A stretch of DNA of 64,000 bases, taken from positions 62,001-126,000 of the forward strand of contig NZ_KB893311.1 in the NCBI RefSeq assembly GCF_000374065.1, written 5' to 3'. Below are positions 18,753-28,008 of the stretch, one piece after another. Under the pieces are notes generated by a model that was not told where the DNA came from, searched no databases, and saw nothing but the letters and a program-made list of their open reading frames with translations. Each line of letters opens with the position of its first letter. Within the stretch, counting starts at the first letter, position 1. Origin of the DNA: Spirosoma luteum DSM 19990 (GTDB lineage: Bacteria > Bacteroidota > Bacteroidia > Cytophagales > Spirosomataceae). A program made the position numbers and the translations under genes.

Positions 18753-19712
18753 CTAGGCCGCTAATGCCCAATTTGGTTCACCTGCCATTAGTAAGCGATT
18801 ACTCAAATCGACCTTAGCCACAGGTTTACGCTCGTAAAATGAGTAAGCAATCAGACTCGCGTAGACGTTCACAAACGCATTGGTCGCCGACCGATGGCGG
18901 GTGTGTTCTAAATTACAGACAGCCTTGCTTTGACCAATGACCGTCTCAATCAGGCTCCGCTTTTTAGCCCATGCTTTAGCCGCCAGGGGCCAGTCGGCTT
19001 TGGCCATCCCTTTACGGGGTTTGGCCGCGAAGATAACCTGACCCTGATGTTCGACAAAGGCTTGTTTTTCCGTATTGAGTAGATAGCCTTTGTCCCCAAA
19101 TACCCAACCCACCACATCGTGGGTTAGCTCAAAAAGTAGCTTAGGGTTGGCATCATGGGTACTGCCGTCGGTTATACGGACATGGACAAGTTGGCCTAAA
19201 TGGTTGATTAACAGATGGACTTTAAGGCCAAAAAACCAGCCTACCGACGTTTTTCCCCAACTGGCAAAACCCTTCAGGGTTTGATGCTGGTGGGCACGGT
19301 TAGGATGGCAAGCAGTCACAGGTGTTGAATCGATATAGTAGATCCCCGTTCGTAAACTGCGCTGGCAACGGTAAGCCATATACAACATCAGGGGGATCAA
19401 GGTACGAGGGATAAGGGCCACGAAACGATCATAACTGATCAGGTCTGGGAAGTCTCGTTTGAGATCCTCACTAACGTGGCGGGTATAGTAGGCTTTGAAG
19501 TTTTTGTAGGGACTCAGATGGTAGTACACCAAAATAGTCATCACTTCACTGAGTGAGAGTTGGCTGGGATGGAGCTTCTTATAGGCCCCGCAGTGGTGTA
19601 GGGCTTTAGCGATCAACTGCATCTTAGCTTTGCAAAAGTCATCGATATCAACGTAGATTTCGGTCAGCATATGAGTTCGAGATTTGGTAGGTTTTGATTG
19701 GTTAGCACCCAA
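18753..19712 (-). CDS. IS982-family transposase
   Basis: A full-length DDE transposase of about 305-319 residues. IS982 features: VDIDDFCK near the start, YIDSTPVTACHPNRAHQH (first Asp region), GKTSVGWFFGLKVHLLINHLG and KKRSLIETVIGQSK near the end with the conserved Glu. The more typical start is the ATG at 19670 (MLTEIYVDIDDFCK). No stops interrupt it, so it may be active. Terminal inverted repeats and a target duplication could not be fixed by eye. Confidence 0.85.
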   Translation of the reverse strand: MGANQSKPTKSRTHMLTEIYVDIDDFCKAKMQLIAKALHHCGAYKKLHPSQLSLSEVMTILVYYHLSPYKNFKAYYTRHVSEDLKRDFPDLISYDRFVALIPRTLIPLMLYMAYRCQRSLRTGIYYIDSTPVTACHPNRAHQHQTLKGFASWGKTSVGWFFGLKVHLLINHLGQLVHVRITDGSTHDANPKLLFELTHDVVGWVFGDKGYLLNTEKQAFVEHQGQVIFAAKPRKGMAKADWPLAAKAWAKKRSLIETVIGQSKAVCNLEHTRHRSATNAFVNVYASLIAYSFYERKPVAKVDLSNRLLMAGEPNWALAA

Positions 19713-19798
19713 AACTACCTTTTTCGGCTCATATGTACTTTAAATAGCTGTTTATCAGCACATCAATCCCATAGTTCGCGTTAATTAAGATAAATCTC

Positions 19799-20179
19799 AT
19801 GAAAAATCTAATGAACGTTTTTATCCTGATGCTATTGATCGGATTCATCAGCACAGCACAAGCACAAAGTACGGCACACTCCAAGTCGACTAACAGCACC
19901 ACAAAGTCCAACGGGATGGCCCAGGACTGCGTGATGATGAAAGACGGCAAGATGATGATGATGAAAGACGGCAAGATGATGGCTATGACCGAAGATATGA
20001 CTATGAGTGACGGCTCCATGTGCATGAAAGACGGTACCTGCATGAAGAAAGACGGCACTAAAATGGCCATGAAAGAAGGTCAGTGCATGATGATGGACGG
20101 GCGCATGACGACCATGGATAAAATGATGAAAGAAGGCAAAATGAAATCCGGCCACAAAATGGGTAAGGATAAGTCATAG
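19799..20179 (+). CDS. Secreted Met/Lys-rich DUF6799-type protein
   Basis: A 126-residue protein with a signal peptide (cleavage after AQA, about residue 22) and three or four repeats of the pattern MMKDGKMMMM / MCMKDGTCMKKDGTKM. Roughly 30 methionines and five cysteines in the mature part suggest binding of Cu(I) or Ag(I), consistent with the DUF6799 repeats seen in Bacteroidota copper regions. It lies upstream of a membrane-protein remnant. Confidence 0.7.
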   Translation: MKNLMNVFILMLLIGFISTAQAQSTAHSKSTNSTTKSNGMAQDCVMMKDGKMMMMKDGKMMAMTEDMTMSDGSMCMKDGTCMKKDGTKMAMKEGQCMMMDGRMTTMDKMMKEGKMKSGHKMGKDKS

Positions 20180-20183
20180 CATA

Positions 20184-20247
20184 ACCACTCCCAAGCAGCG
20201 TCTCGCCAGGACATAAGCCGATCCTATCGAAACGCTGCTGAGGGTGG
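20184..20247. repeat. Imperfect hairpin between DUF6799 gene and membrane-protein remnant
   Basis: Arms of about 18 bases (20184-20201 and 20230-20247) pair almost completely, with the core agcagcgt/acgctgct perfect. It occupies the gap between two genes, like the hairpins at 10878 and 59492. Confidence 0.55.
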
Positions 20248-20274
20248 CATTCGAGTTAATTCACCATAAAAAAA

Positions 20275-20825
20275 ATGATTGATTTGAAGCCAGGCATGTT
20301 TGTCGTGCCCGTTACTCCCCTGATCGTAGTCGTGTCCTTATTGATCTTTTTTGTCAAAAAGCGGCCGATAAGCAAGCCTTTAAGCACTTCATCGGCCCCG
20401 TAATCGTGCTTGCCTTTTTGCTCAATTATGGTTGGGAACTGAGCCATTGCACCTTGTACAAAGGGTTGGTTTAGGAGGGACCGTACATTGCTTTTTTAGC
20501 CCTGGCCTCGCTGGCGGATACGATCATGGCCCTTTTGCTGTACGTTGGCTTTTCACTAATCTACCGACAGGGCTTATGGATTGAAGGCGTAACGCCTCTT
20601 CAAATTTTTTCCGTAATGCTGGTCGGTGGCTTAGGTGCTACCGTGTCTGAACTCGCTCATCTGTCAGCGGGGAACTGGTCTTACACGAAGAACATGCCCC
20701 TTCTTCCGGGCATTGGGGTTGGCCTTAGTCCCGTGTTGCAGTTTACAATTTTGCCGATTTTGATTTATAGCCTGAGCTTGTACCGCACAAGGCGTAAAAC
20801 CACCCAGTCAGCTTCGGCTACGTAA
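20275..20825 (+). pseudogene. Multi-TM membrane protein, decayed copy
   Basis: Starts MIDLKPGMFVVPVTPLIVVV, shifts frame in the AAAAAGCGGCCG stretch near 20362, continues ADKQAFKHFIGPVIVLAFLL then NYGWELSHCTLYKGLV, meets an in-frame TAG at 20472-20474, and then reads cleanly to LYRTRRKTTQSASAT. The family motifs HLSAGNWSYTKNMPLLPG and LSPVLQFTILPILIYSL are intact. It lacks the HMBD tail of the intact copy at 32102. Confidence 0.8.
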
Positions 20826-21112
20826 TCGACTGATTCGTTGGGAGCTGGCCGCAAGGTGGAACCCCGAATCCCGAGAATTTACCCGCCATTGCTCTCCTTC
20901 TTCTCAATCAAGCAATTAAATTACGTCTTCATACCGGCCATCGGGGTGGCTTCCGCATTCCCGGATGAGTTAAACCCTTTTTCATTCCCCGCTGCGTGAA
21001 TTGTACAGTCCCAACATAGCCTGTGTCTATAAATTTTGTAAAGTCTTGCCCGAATCCTATAACACATTTGTTAGACAAAGGCGGTAAGTTTGCAGAACTA
21101 AAATCCAATCGA

Positions 21113-21559
21113 ATGAAAATCCCGTTCCATACTCGTCTGATTTGCTGTTGGCTGGCCCTTGTGGTTCTGCTTGGCAGCACGGGCTTTGGTATGGCTGACC
21201 ATTGGTGTCAGATGCGGGGACACACTAAGTCATTCTCACTGGTTAAAGAAGCCTGTGCTTCATCGTGTCAGTCAGGCGCAGTATCAGATCCGGTTTCGGC
21301 AGGACACCCGCTCAAAAAAATGCCCTGCTGTAAAGTGACCCTTTCCTACCAGCACCTCGACGTAAGTTCCTTTATCGTAGATCAACACCCGGTTGCGGCT
21401 CCTCAGCCCGCCGATTTTATTGCCAATCATGAGTTCCGCTTACTGCTGGCGGCTATGGTACCAACCGACAGGTTGCCGGTAGCTCACTCGCCTGCCGATG
21501 ACCCGCTTTCCCGAAGCAGCCGGTATCGACTTACTTCTCTCTGTACCTGGCTTATCTGA
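21113..21559 (+). CDS. HYC_CC_PP family secreted protein
   Basis: A 148-residue protein with a signal peptide (start at the ATG at 21113, MKIPFHTRLICCWLALVVLL). Landmarks of the HYC_CC_PP family are DHWCQMRGHTKSFSLV (the HYC-like motif), ACASSCQSG and KKMPCCKVTL. These small Cys-rich exported proteins of Bacteroidota typically accompany metal-efflux or TonB genes; the conserved His/Cys residues suggest metal binding but the function is unknown. Confidence 0.7.
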   Translation: MKIPFHTRLICCWLALVVLLGSTGFGMADHWCQMRGHTKSFSLVKEACASSCQSGAVSDPVSAGHPLKKMPCCKVTLSYQHLDVSSFIVDQHPVAAPQPADFIANHEFRLLLAAMVPTDRLPVAHSPADDPLSRSSRYRLTSLCTWLI

Positions 21560-21887
21560 GCCACTGTTGACCTGTTTCCTTGGCTATCGTATGCCCAAGG
21601 GATACCTGCGTCCTTTCGGAACAATCTGGATCACAGTGACCGGACCGGTGAGATAACGTCCCCTTTTGGACTATCTACCACCTACTTTTTCCCCCGAAAC
21701 ACAGTTTTGGTTAACCTGTTCTGTTGTAAATCACATCCAGGTCGGGGTGACTTCAAGGCTCGTTTCCCCATTGGCAAAAGCCCTGTGAGCCCCTTTCTCA
21801 GTAAGCCTAATTGATGTCATCCATGAATCAGGACAAGCGCAGCGGGGTACATACTTCATTCTTTTTAACTCATTCCAGTGTACTATC
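21560..21887. other. Non-coding gap
   Basis: About 330 bases with no gene or clear regulatory element seen. Confidence 0.4.
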
Positions 21888-22349
21888 ATGCAAAAATTCC
21901 TTAAAAAAACACGGTTCGCTTTGTTAGCCGCCCTATTACTGACCACGGTTTCAATTATGGCTCAAACCGCTAACTACAAGCAACCCTTTACCATTGACCA
22001 CAACGGGACGATTAAAGACAATGGCAGAACGTCGATTGGACTAATCACAAAAGACCAGCTTGTTAAAGACGCGAAGGGTCAGAAGATTGCCTTCGTCGAT
22101 GGACAGGGCAACTTAGTGGACGCAAAAACCGGCAAGAAGATGGGTCGTATGGGTAAAAACGGCAAAACCTATGCTAACGCGGAGGGTGAACTGCTGTTTA
22201 CCATTCGGGATAAGGCCGATAAAACCTGTGACATCTTCGACGGTAAAGGCAACAAGATCGGCAACGTTTACGACAGCTACAAAGGCAGCGCCTGCGCCCT
22301 CCATTGTTCCAACAATGGACTCAATAGTCGAACACACCGCCCTAACTAA
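21888..22349 (+). CDS. Secreted hypothetical protein with repeated DGKGN motifs
   Basis: A 153-residue protein with a signal peptide (cleavage after IMAQ, about residue 25). The mature part is built from short beta-repeats (AFVDGQGNLVDAKTGKKMG; KNGKTYANAEGELLF; CDIFDGKGNKIGNVYDSYKG), ending in CALHCSNN. It probably forms a small extracellular or periplasmic beta structure. No function is known; the Cys-His-Cys end may bind metal. Confidence 0.55.
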   Translation: MQKFLKKTRFALLAALLLTTVSIMAQTANYKQPFTIDHNGTIKDNGRTSIGLITKDQLVKDAKGQKIAFVDGQGNLVDAKTGKKMGRMGKNGKTYANAEGELLFTIRDKADKTCDIFDGKGNKIGNVYDSYKGSACALHCSNNGLNSRTHRPN

Positions 22350-22682
22350 GGCGGCCATCCCTCCATGAACCCTTCAGTCGGTGACAAGTCCCGACCCAGG
22401 CGAAAATTTCATTTTAAAAAAACGAGTTCAGCAACTTATGAAACCGATCCGATTCCTACTGGCCATTCCGGTCATCTGTTTTTTCTCACTAACCTCGTTA
22501 GCCCAGTCGAGCCTGGCTCAATCTACGGCTCCGGTACTGAGGGCCTACTATGGGGTGAAAGATGCGTTGGTTGCCGACGACGCAGCTAAAGCTAAACGTA
22601 AAGCGGATGAATTAGTCAAGGTGACCCGTCCTGAAAAGTGTTGACCGTTTATTGGTTATCCATCTTTTTGTTGACCACTAAT

Positions 22683-23606
22683 TTATACCCTATTTTCGCC
22701 ATCTGCCACATCCCTCACCTGCCTTTTGGGATAATAATTCTTCCACCTTCGCTTCAACTTTACTTCCCCTTTGTGAGCCTGGTCCGGAACCAGCATATCA
22801 CAGCTCAGGTGGGGTCGCTTATAGTTGTACAGAAAAACGGCTTGCTCCAAGACCAACTCGGCTTGGGCTAACGAGTACACCGCTCGATGAGCCAGGTACT
22901 CATTCTTTAAAATGCCATTCACCCGCTCCGCAATCGGGTTCTCTAGCGGATCACCCGTCTCAGTCATGCTGATTTGTACATGATAGTTGTTTAGCAACCC
23001 AATGTAGATAGCGCTGCAATACTGAAGGCCCCGATCAGAATGGTGAATCAAGGCTTTGGCCGTTCGCTTCTTTATCTTCTTGAGGGCCATTTCCAAAGCC
23101 GCTTTACAATGAACAGCACCCAACGATGAACCTACACTATACCCCATGATTCGTTTGGAATAGGCATCGGTTACCAACGAAATATACAAGCATCCACCCT
23201 GAGTAAACCAATAAGTGATGTCCGATACCCACAATTGGTTAGGCCTGTCCACCACTAAGTTCTTGATCAGGTTGGGATATTTACGAAACGGATGCCCCGA
23301 AAAGGTGGTCTTTACTTTTCGTCGACGCCTTCTAATCAGCATCTTATGCCTGGCTAATAGCTCGAAAAAGGCATCCCGACCCAATTTTATTCCCCTTTCC
23401 AAAAATTCAGGCTGCAACAAATAATACAGTTTTCGTCCGCCGATCCGCGGATGTAGGCGACGAATAGGCCTGACCAGACGCAATACATTTAAGTCATCGT
23501 CTACCCCCTCATTTTGCCGTTGCCAATATTGGTAATAGCCCTGCCGGGTAAAACCAAGCACATCTTCCAGCCGCCGAATCGCGATGTTAGGATGATTCGT
23601 CAGCAT
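22683..23606 (-). CDS. IS3-family transposase OrfB (DDE integrase core)
   Basis: A 307-residue rve-type transposase: HTH_21-like HPRIGGRKLYYLL, then the DDE catalytic core with RPNQLWVSDITYW (first Asp), ALIHHSDRGLQY (second Asp) and DPLENPIAERVNGILKNEYL (Glu). In the -1 frame it connects upstream to OrfA as KKVRYQAIRFMLTNHP, so the active product is the OrfAB fusion. Confidence 0.92.
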   Translation of the reverse strand: MLTNHPNIAIRRLEDVLGFTRQGYYQYWQRQNEGVDDDLNVLRLVRPIRRLHPRIGGRKLYYLLQPEFLERGIKLGRDAFFELLARHKMLIRRRRRKVKTTFSGHPFRKYPNLIKNLVVDRPNQLWVSDITYWFTQGGCLYISLVTDAYSKRIMGYSVGSSLGAVHCKAALEMALKKIKKRTAKALIHHSDRGLQYCSAIYIGLLNNYHVQISMTETGDPLENPIAERVNGILKNEYLAHRAVYSLAQAELVLEQAVFLYNYKRPHLSCDMLVPDQAHKGEVKLKRRWKNYYPKRQVRDVADGENRV

Positions 23607-24034
23607 GAACCGGATGGCTTGGTAACGGACTTTTTTTCGATGTCCACCCCCAGTTCGTGTTTAGCGATTCGAACTAAAGTTGAATAGTAAAGTGCCTTGA
23701 AGTTGGCCTCTTCCAACTGCTCTTCCAGGGTCAGTACCTTAGCACGCAATTCATCAACCTGTGATTTTGTCTTTGGCTTAGCGGGCCTGGCTGACCTTGG
23801 GGGCGGGGGCTGATCGATGTCGATGGCAGCCGTTTGCTGGCTGGCTTCGGCCTCCTCTTCAATTTTCTTCATCCAGCGCTGCACCGTCTGACGATTGACT
23901 TTCAGTCGTTCAGCGGCTTGGTCAATGTTGAGCTGACCGAGCAGAATTTGGGCGACAATTTGCCGCATGACACCTTCTGGCTGTTTCATGCGTAGCTTAA
24001 CGAGCCTGTCCATAAATTGACTGTTTATGGTCAA
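23600..24034 (-). CDS. IS3-family OrfA (helix-turn-helix protein)
   Basis: A 144-residue protein with an HTH (LLGQLNIDQAAERLKVNRQT and RWM) and a C-terminal coiled coil (VDELRAKVLTLEEQLEEANF). It binds the IS ends and, after frameshifting near its last codons, is extended into OrfB. Confidence 0.88.
   Translation of the reverse strand: MTINSQFMDRLVKLRMKQPEGVMRQIVAQILLGQLNIDQAAERLKVNRQTVQRWMKKIEEEAEASQQTAAIDIDQPPPPRSARPAKPKTKSQVDELRAKVLTLEEQLEEANFKALYYSTLVRIAKHELGVDIEKKSVTKPSGSC
23630..23637 (-). other. Programmed -1 frameshift site (A AAA AAG)
   Basis: The minus strand reads GAA AAA AAG in the OrfA frame. Slippage by -1 on A-AAA-AAG leads into OrfB, the standard IS3 arrangement. Position and heptamer both fit. 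Confidence 0.8.
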
Positions 24035-24352
24035 TATTTTTCAGGACAAGTCAAGGCCCTGAACATGATACCGATGGCTAGCCTATCGGCCGCTAACAAA
24101 AAAGCCTTCACCCTGGTTAAGACCAAAGCACTCAGCATAAGCAAGTTGGGCAGCGTAGTGGCGCAACGGGAAGAGTTTGCTGCCCTTTCGACGGGTATGA
24201 TAGCCGTGACCAGGGCTGCCAAACCGGCAAAAGCCTACGTGCAATACTGCCCCATGAAGAACGCTTCCTGGCTGAGCGATTCCAGAGACGTTCGTAATCC
24301 GTACTACGGTGAAAAAATGCTCAAATGTGGATCAGTGAAGGAAGAAATTTAA

Positions 24353-24652
24353 GGCAGACCGCGCTTTAAACAGCGCACAGGCTGTTTCCAACGCAATTGT
24401 GACCGATAGCCGTACCGTAAATCTACGAGCAGGAGCCTGGATTTTGCCCGCTGCCTCTTCGGTACGGGGCGAACCGGGGCGGCTGAGCGACACCCTTACG
24501 GAGGTAGGACTGGGGCGGGCGACGGCTGAACAATCGACATCCATGTAACCTCTATTGGGCCAGCCCTGAAAAATTACGGCATTGCCCCGCTAACGGACCA
24601 GCGAAACGATAATGAAAAGATTAAAATGGTCCGACGTATCGGACAACGCATT
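24353..24652. other. Gap before cusA
   Basis: About 300 bases. A small repeat aaacagc/gctgttt near 24374-24393 might form a weak hairpin after the DUF3347 gene. An open stretch to the TAA at 24547-24549 (ending GRATAEQSTSM) could be a remnant but matches nothing I recognise. Confidence 0.35.
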
Positions 24653-26053
24653 ATGATAGAAGGCCTGATAAAATTCTCGCTGCGTAACCGATTCATCGTG
24701 CTGCTGCTGGCCGCCGGGCTGTTCGGCTGGGGGGTGTACTCGGTAAAAACGAGCAAAATCGACGCCATCCCCGACCTCTCGGAGAATCAGGTTATCGTCT
24801 TCACCGAGTGGATGGGCCGTAGCCCGCAACTCATCGAAGATCAGATAACCTACCCGCTCGTGACCAATTTGCAGGGGTTGCCCCAAGTGAAATACGTGCG
24901 GGGCACCTCCATGTTCGGCATGAGTTTCGTGTATATCATCTTCAATGACGCCACGGATGTGTACTGGGCGCGGGAGCGGGTGCTGGAGCGACTAAACTAC
25001 GCGGCCCGGCTGCTGCCCGGTGGCGTAACGCCTACTCTCGGCCCCGACGGAACGGGCGTGGGTCACATCCTCTGGTACACGCTCAACGCACCGGGCATCG
25101 ACCTCGGCGAGCAGCGGGCCATTCAGGACTGGTACATTAAGTTCGGGTTACAAAACGTGCCGGGCGTGGCCGAAATCGCGTCGTTCGGTGGGTTCCAGAA
25201 GCAGTACCAGGTGACGCTCGACCCCAACAAACTGACCTACTACGGCCTGTCGGTGCCGCAGGTGATTGGGGCCGTTCGGGCCAACAACAACGAAGCGGGC
25301 GGGCGTAAGTTTGAGATGAGCGGCATTGGCTACATCATCAAAACTACGGGGTACTTACAGTCCGTCGAACAGATTCAGAACATCCCGCTCAAAACAGTCA
25401 ACAGTGTGCCGGTGCGCGTGGCCGACGTAGCCACCGTACAGATGACTGGTGAAACCCGGCTTGGCATTTTCGACCTCAATGGCACGGGCGAAGCCGTGGG
25501 TGGCATTGTGGTGATGCGCTACGGTGAAAACGCCGACGCCGTCATTACGAATGTCAAGAAGAAAATGATCGAAGTAGCGAAGGGCCTGCCCGATGGGGTC
25601 AGTTTCAACATCGTTTACGACCGCAGCGGATTAATTCAGGAATCGGTCAACTCCATCACGCACACGCTCATCGAAGAGATGATTGTGGTCTCCTTGGTGG
25701 TATTTCTGTTTCTGCTGCACTGGCGGTCGGCTATCAGCATCATCATTCAGATTCCCATCACCATTGCTACGAGTTTTATTCTGCTCAATGCCTTCGATAT
25801 TTCCTCCAATATCATGTCTCTCACGGGCATTGCGCTGGCCATCGGCGTGATTGTGGACAATGGCATCATTATGGCTGAAAACGCCTACCGAAACCTCGCC
25901 ATCCGGCAGGCCGAACTCACCGCCGAACGCGACCGGCAGGTGTCGGTTAAGCAACCGAAAAATGGGGCAGTACCCCACACAACCGGTACCGGTTCTGCCG
26001 GGATAACAACGGGAGTACCCAAACCGAAACCCACCCCCCAAACGCACGACTAA
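24653..26053 (+). CDS. cusA: CusA-type RND pump, N-terminal half
   Basis: First half of a heavy-metal RND transporter (about 466 residues from the ATG at 24653, MIEGLIKFSLRNRF). It holds TM1, the first periplasmic porter domains (IPDLSENQVIVFTEW; GVGHILWYTLNAPG; GFQKQYQVTLDP), TM2-TM3 and TM4 (SLTGIALAIGVIVDNGIIMAEN). It ends in a Pro/Thr-rich tail (GVPKPKPTPQTHD), and two bases later the second half begins in another frame. In most homologues this is one chain of about 1100-1250 residues with a cytoplasmic linker at this point. First gene of the cus operon. Confidence 0.85.
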   Translation: MIEGLIKFSLRNRFIVLLLAAGLFGWGVYSVKTSKIDAIPDLSENQVIVFTEWMGRSPQLIEDQITYPLVTNLQGLPQVKYVRGTSMFGMSFVYIIFNDATDVYWARERVLERLNYAARLLPGGVTPTLGPDGTGVGHILWYTLNAPGIDLGEQRAIQDWYIKFGLQNVPGVAEIASFGGFQKQYQVTLDPNKLTYYGLSVPQVIGAVRANNNEAGGRKFEMSGIGYIIKTTGYLQSVEQIQNIPLKTVNSVPVRVADVATVQMTGETRLGIFDLNGTGEAVGGIVVMRYGENADAVITNVKKKMIEVAKGLPDGVSFNIVYDRSGLIQESVNSITHTLIEEMIVVSLVVFLFLLHWRSAISIIIQIPITIATSFILLNAFDISSNIMSLTGIALAIGVIVDNGIIMAENAYRNLAIRQAELTAERDRQVSVKQPKNGAVPHTTGTGSAGITTGVPKPKPTPQTHD

Positions 26054-26055
26054 CC

Positions 26056-28008
26056 ATGATAAAGAAATTAAAAAGCTGGTTTAGCAAGCCCATGTTCGGG
26101 CCGAAGAACTACGTCGACATACCGGACGAGGAACGTATCGCCATCATCGAGCGGTCGAGCATTCAGGTATCGCGGGGCGTGTTCTACTCCACGATTATCA
26201 TCATCACGTCGTTTCTGCCCGTTTTTCTGCTCAGCGGTCAGGAAGGCAAACTGTTTCACCCGCTGGCCTGGACCAAAACGTTTATCCTGCTGGTGGATGC
26301 GTTTCTGGTTATCACGCTGGCCCAGGTTATGCTGTCGATTTTCATGAAGGGCCGCTTCAAGGACGACCACGCCAACCCCATCAACCGCTTTCTCGAACGG
26401 GTCTATGAGCCGGTGATTCGCTGGGTCATGCGCTGGCGCAAAACGACCATTGCCATCAACCTGCTGGCCCTGGCCATAAGCATACCGATGCTGATGAGTC
26501 TGGGGTCGGAGTTCATGCCGCCCCTGGATGAGCAAAGCATCCTGTTTATGCCCGTCACCCTGCCCGACATTTCCAACGCCGAAGTAAAGCGCATTTTGCA
26601 GGTGCAGGACAAGATTATCAAGTCGGTGCCGGAGGTGAGGCAGGTGCTGGGTAAAGCGGGCCGGGCCTCCACGGCTACCGATAACTCGCCCATCAGCATG
26701 ATTGAAACGATCATTCAGCTAAAGCCCAAGTCTGAGTGGCGGGCGGGGCTGACCAAGCGCGACCTCATCAATGAACTGGATGACAAACTCCAGATTCCGG
26801 GCGTAGTCAACGGCTGGACGCAGCCCATCATCAACCGGATCAACATGCTGTCTACAGGCATCCGTACCGATGTAGGCATCAAAGTACACGGGCAATCGCT
26901 GGACAGTATCTACGCCGTATCGGAGCAGGTAAAAGCCGCCTTGCAGGGCATACCGGGTATCAAAGACCTGTACGTCGAACCCGTCACGGGCGGCAAATAC
27001 CTCACCGTCGATATTAACCGGGAGGCTTTGGGCCGCTACGGGCTGAACGTGGACGATGTAAACAACGTGGTTGAATCAGCCATTGGCGGCTCCCCCATCG
27101 GGCAAACCATCGAAGGCCGCCGGCGATTCTCCATCAACGTCCGGCTGGCGCAGGATTACCGCAACAGCGTGGAGCGCATCCGGCGCATTCCCATCGCGAC
27201 GGCCGCTTTGGGAACCATCCCGCTCTCGGCGGTGGCCACGATCCAGTTTGAGAATGGCCCGCCCATGATCTCGTCGGATAATGCGCTGCTGCGGGGCGCC
27301 GTCATGTTCAACGTCCGCGACCGCGATTTGGGTAGCACCGTGCAGGAAGCCATCGCCAAAGTCGACCAGACTCTAAAACTGCCCAACGGCTACTTTCTGG
27401 AGTGGAGCGGGCAGTACGAAAACCTGATTCGCGGGCAGCGTACCCTGCTCATCATTGCCCCGGTGGTGTTAATCGTCATTTTCCTCTCGTTGTACCTGGC
27501 CTTCGGCTCGGCTCGGGAAGCGTTTCTGAGCCTGATTACCATTCCCTTCGCCCTCATCGGCGGAGCCTACATGGTTTATTTCTACGGCGTAAACCTGTCG
27601 GTGGCTGTCGCGGTGGGCTTTATCGCGCTGTTCGGCATTGCCGTAGAAACGGGCGTGGTGATGGTTATTTACCTTAACGATGCTATGAAGCAACTCGTGG
27701 CCCGGCAGGGCAACTCACGCGACACCATCACCCGCGACGACCTGCGAGAAGCCGTAATCAATGGCGCGGCCAAACGACTCCGGCCCAAAATCATGACCGT
27801 TTCGGTGGCCCTGTTTGGCCTGGTGCCGGTGCTGTGGTCCACCGGCGTGGGGAGTGACGTGATGCTGCCCATCGTGCTGCCCATGATAGGGGGCGTTCTG
27901 ACCTCTTCGACCCATATCCTGCTGGTGACCCCCTTAATTTTCTTACTCACGAAAGAATATGAACTTCGCAAATTTGGTAAGCTCGACGTACTGGAAGCGT
28001 CGCATTGA
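26056..28008 (+). CDS. cusA: CusA-type RND pump, C-terminal half
   Basis: A 650-residue second half. It begins with the rest of the cytoplasmic linker (FGPKNYVDIPDEERIAIIER), then TM5 (GVFYSTIIIITSFLPVFLL), TM6, TM7, the second porter/docking domain and TM8-12. Two of the three methionines used for Cu(I) in CusA seem present (INMLSTGIR and GPPMISSDNA); the third site reads GGSPIG instead of GGMNIG. This favours a monovalent-metal (Cu/Ag) pump. It has its own ATG, so translation probably restarts at TAA-CC-ATG. Overlaps the next gene by 50 bases. Confidence 0.85.
   Translation: MIKKLKSWFSKPMFGPKNYVDIPDEERIAIIERSSIQVSRGVFYSTIIIITSFLPVFLLSGQEGKLFHPLAWTKTFILLVDAFLVITLAQVMLSIFMKGRFKDDHANPINRFLERVYEPVIRWVMRWRKTTIAINLLALAISIPMLMSLGSEFMPPLDEQSILFMPVTLPDISNAEVKRILQVQDKIIKSVPEVRQVLGKAGRASTATDNSPISMIETIIQLKPKSEWRAGLTKRDLINELDDKLQIPGVVNGWTQPIINRINMLSTGIRTDVGIKVHGQSLDSIYAVSEQVKAALQGIPGIKDLYVEPVTGGKYLTVDINREALGRYGLNVDDVNNVVESAIGGSPIGQTIEGRRRFSINVRLAQDYRNSVERIRRIPIATAALGTIPLSAVATIQFENGPPMISSDNALLRGAVMFNVRDRDLGSTVQEAIAKVDQTLKLPNGYFLEWSGQYENLIRGQRTLLIIAPVVLIVIFLSLYLAFGSAREAFLSLITIPFALIGGAYMVYFYGVNLSVAVAVGFIALFGIAVETGVVMVIYLNDAMKQLVARQGNSRDTITRDDLREAVINGAAKRLRPKIMTVSVALFGLVPVLWSTGVGSDVMLPIVLPMIGGVLTSSTHILLVTPLIFLLTKEYELRKFGKLDVLEASH

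Larger units (their letters stand above)
22622..24053 (-). mobile_element. IS3-family insertion sequence, 1432 bp
   Basis: The ends are imperfect inverted repeats: left TGACCCGTCCTGAAAA, right end read inward TGACTTGTCCTGAAAA. They are flanked by a 3-base target duplication agg (22619-22621 and 24054-24056). The element holds overlapping orfA and orfB with a slippery heptamer, as in IS3-family elements. All parts look intact, suggesting recent insertion. Confidence 0.93.
22438..24352 (+). pseudogene. DUF3347 protein interrupted by an IS3-family element
   Basis: The 5' part (from 22438) encodes a signal peptide and STAPVLRAYYGVKDALVADD; the 3' part (from 24054) resumes ALNMIPMASLSAANKKAFTL and contains the DUF3347 motif YCPMKNASWLSDSRDVRNPY and KMLKCGSVKEEI. 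Removing 22622-24053 and one copy of the duplicated agg joins them in frame as DELVKALNMIPM. The uninterrupted gene would encode about 160 residues. It is a paralogue of 6837 without the His-rich lipoprotein tail. Confidence 0.9.
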
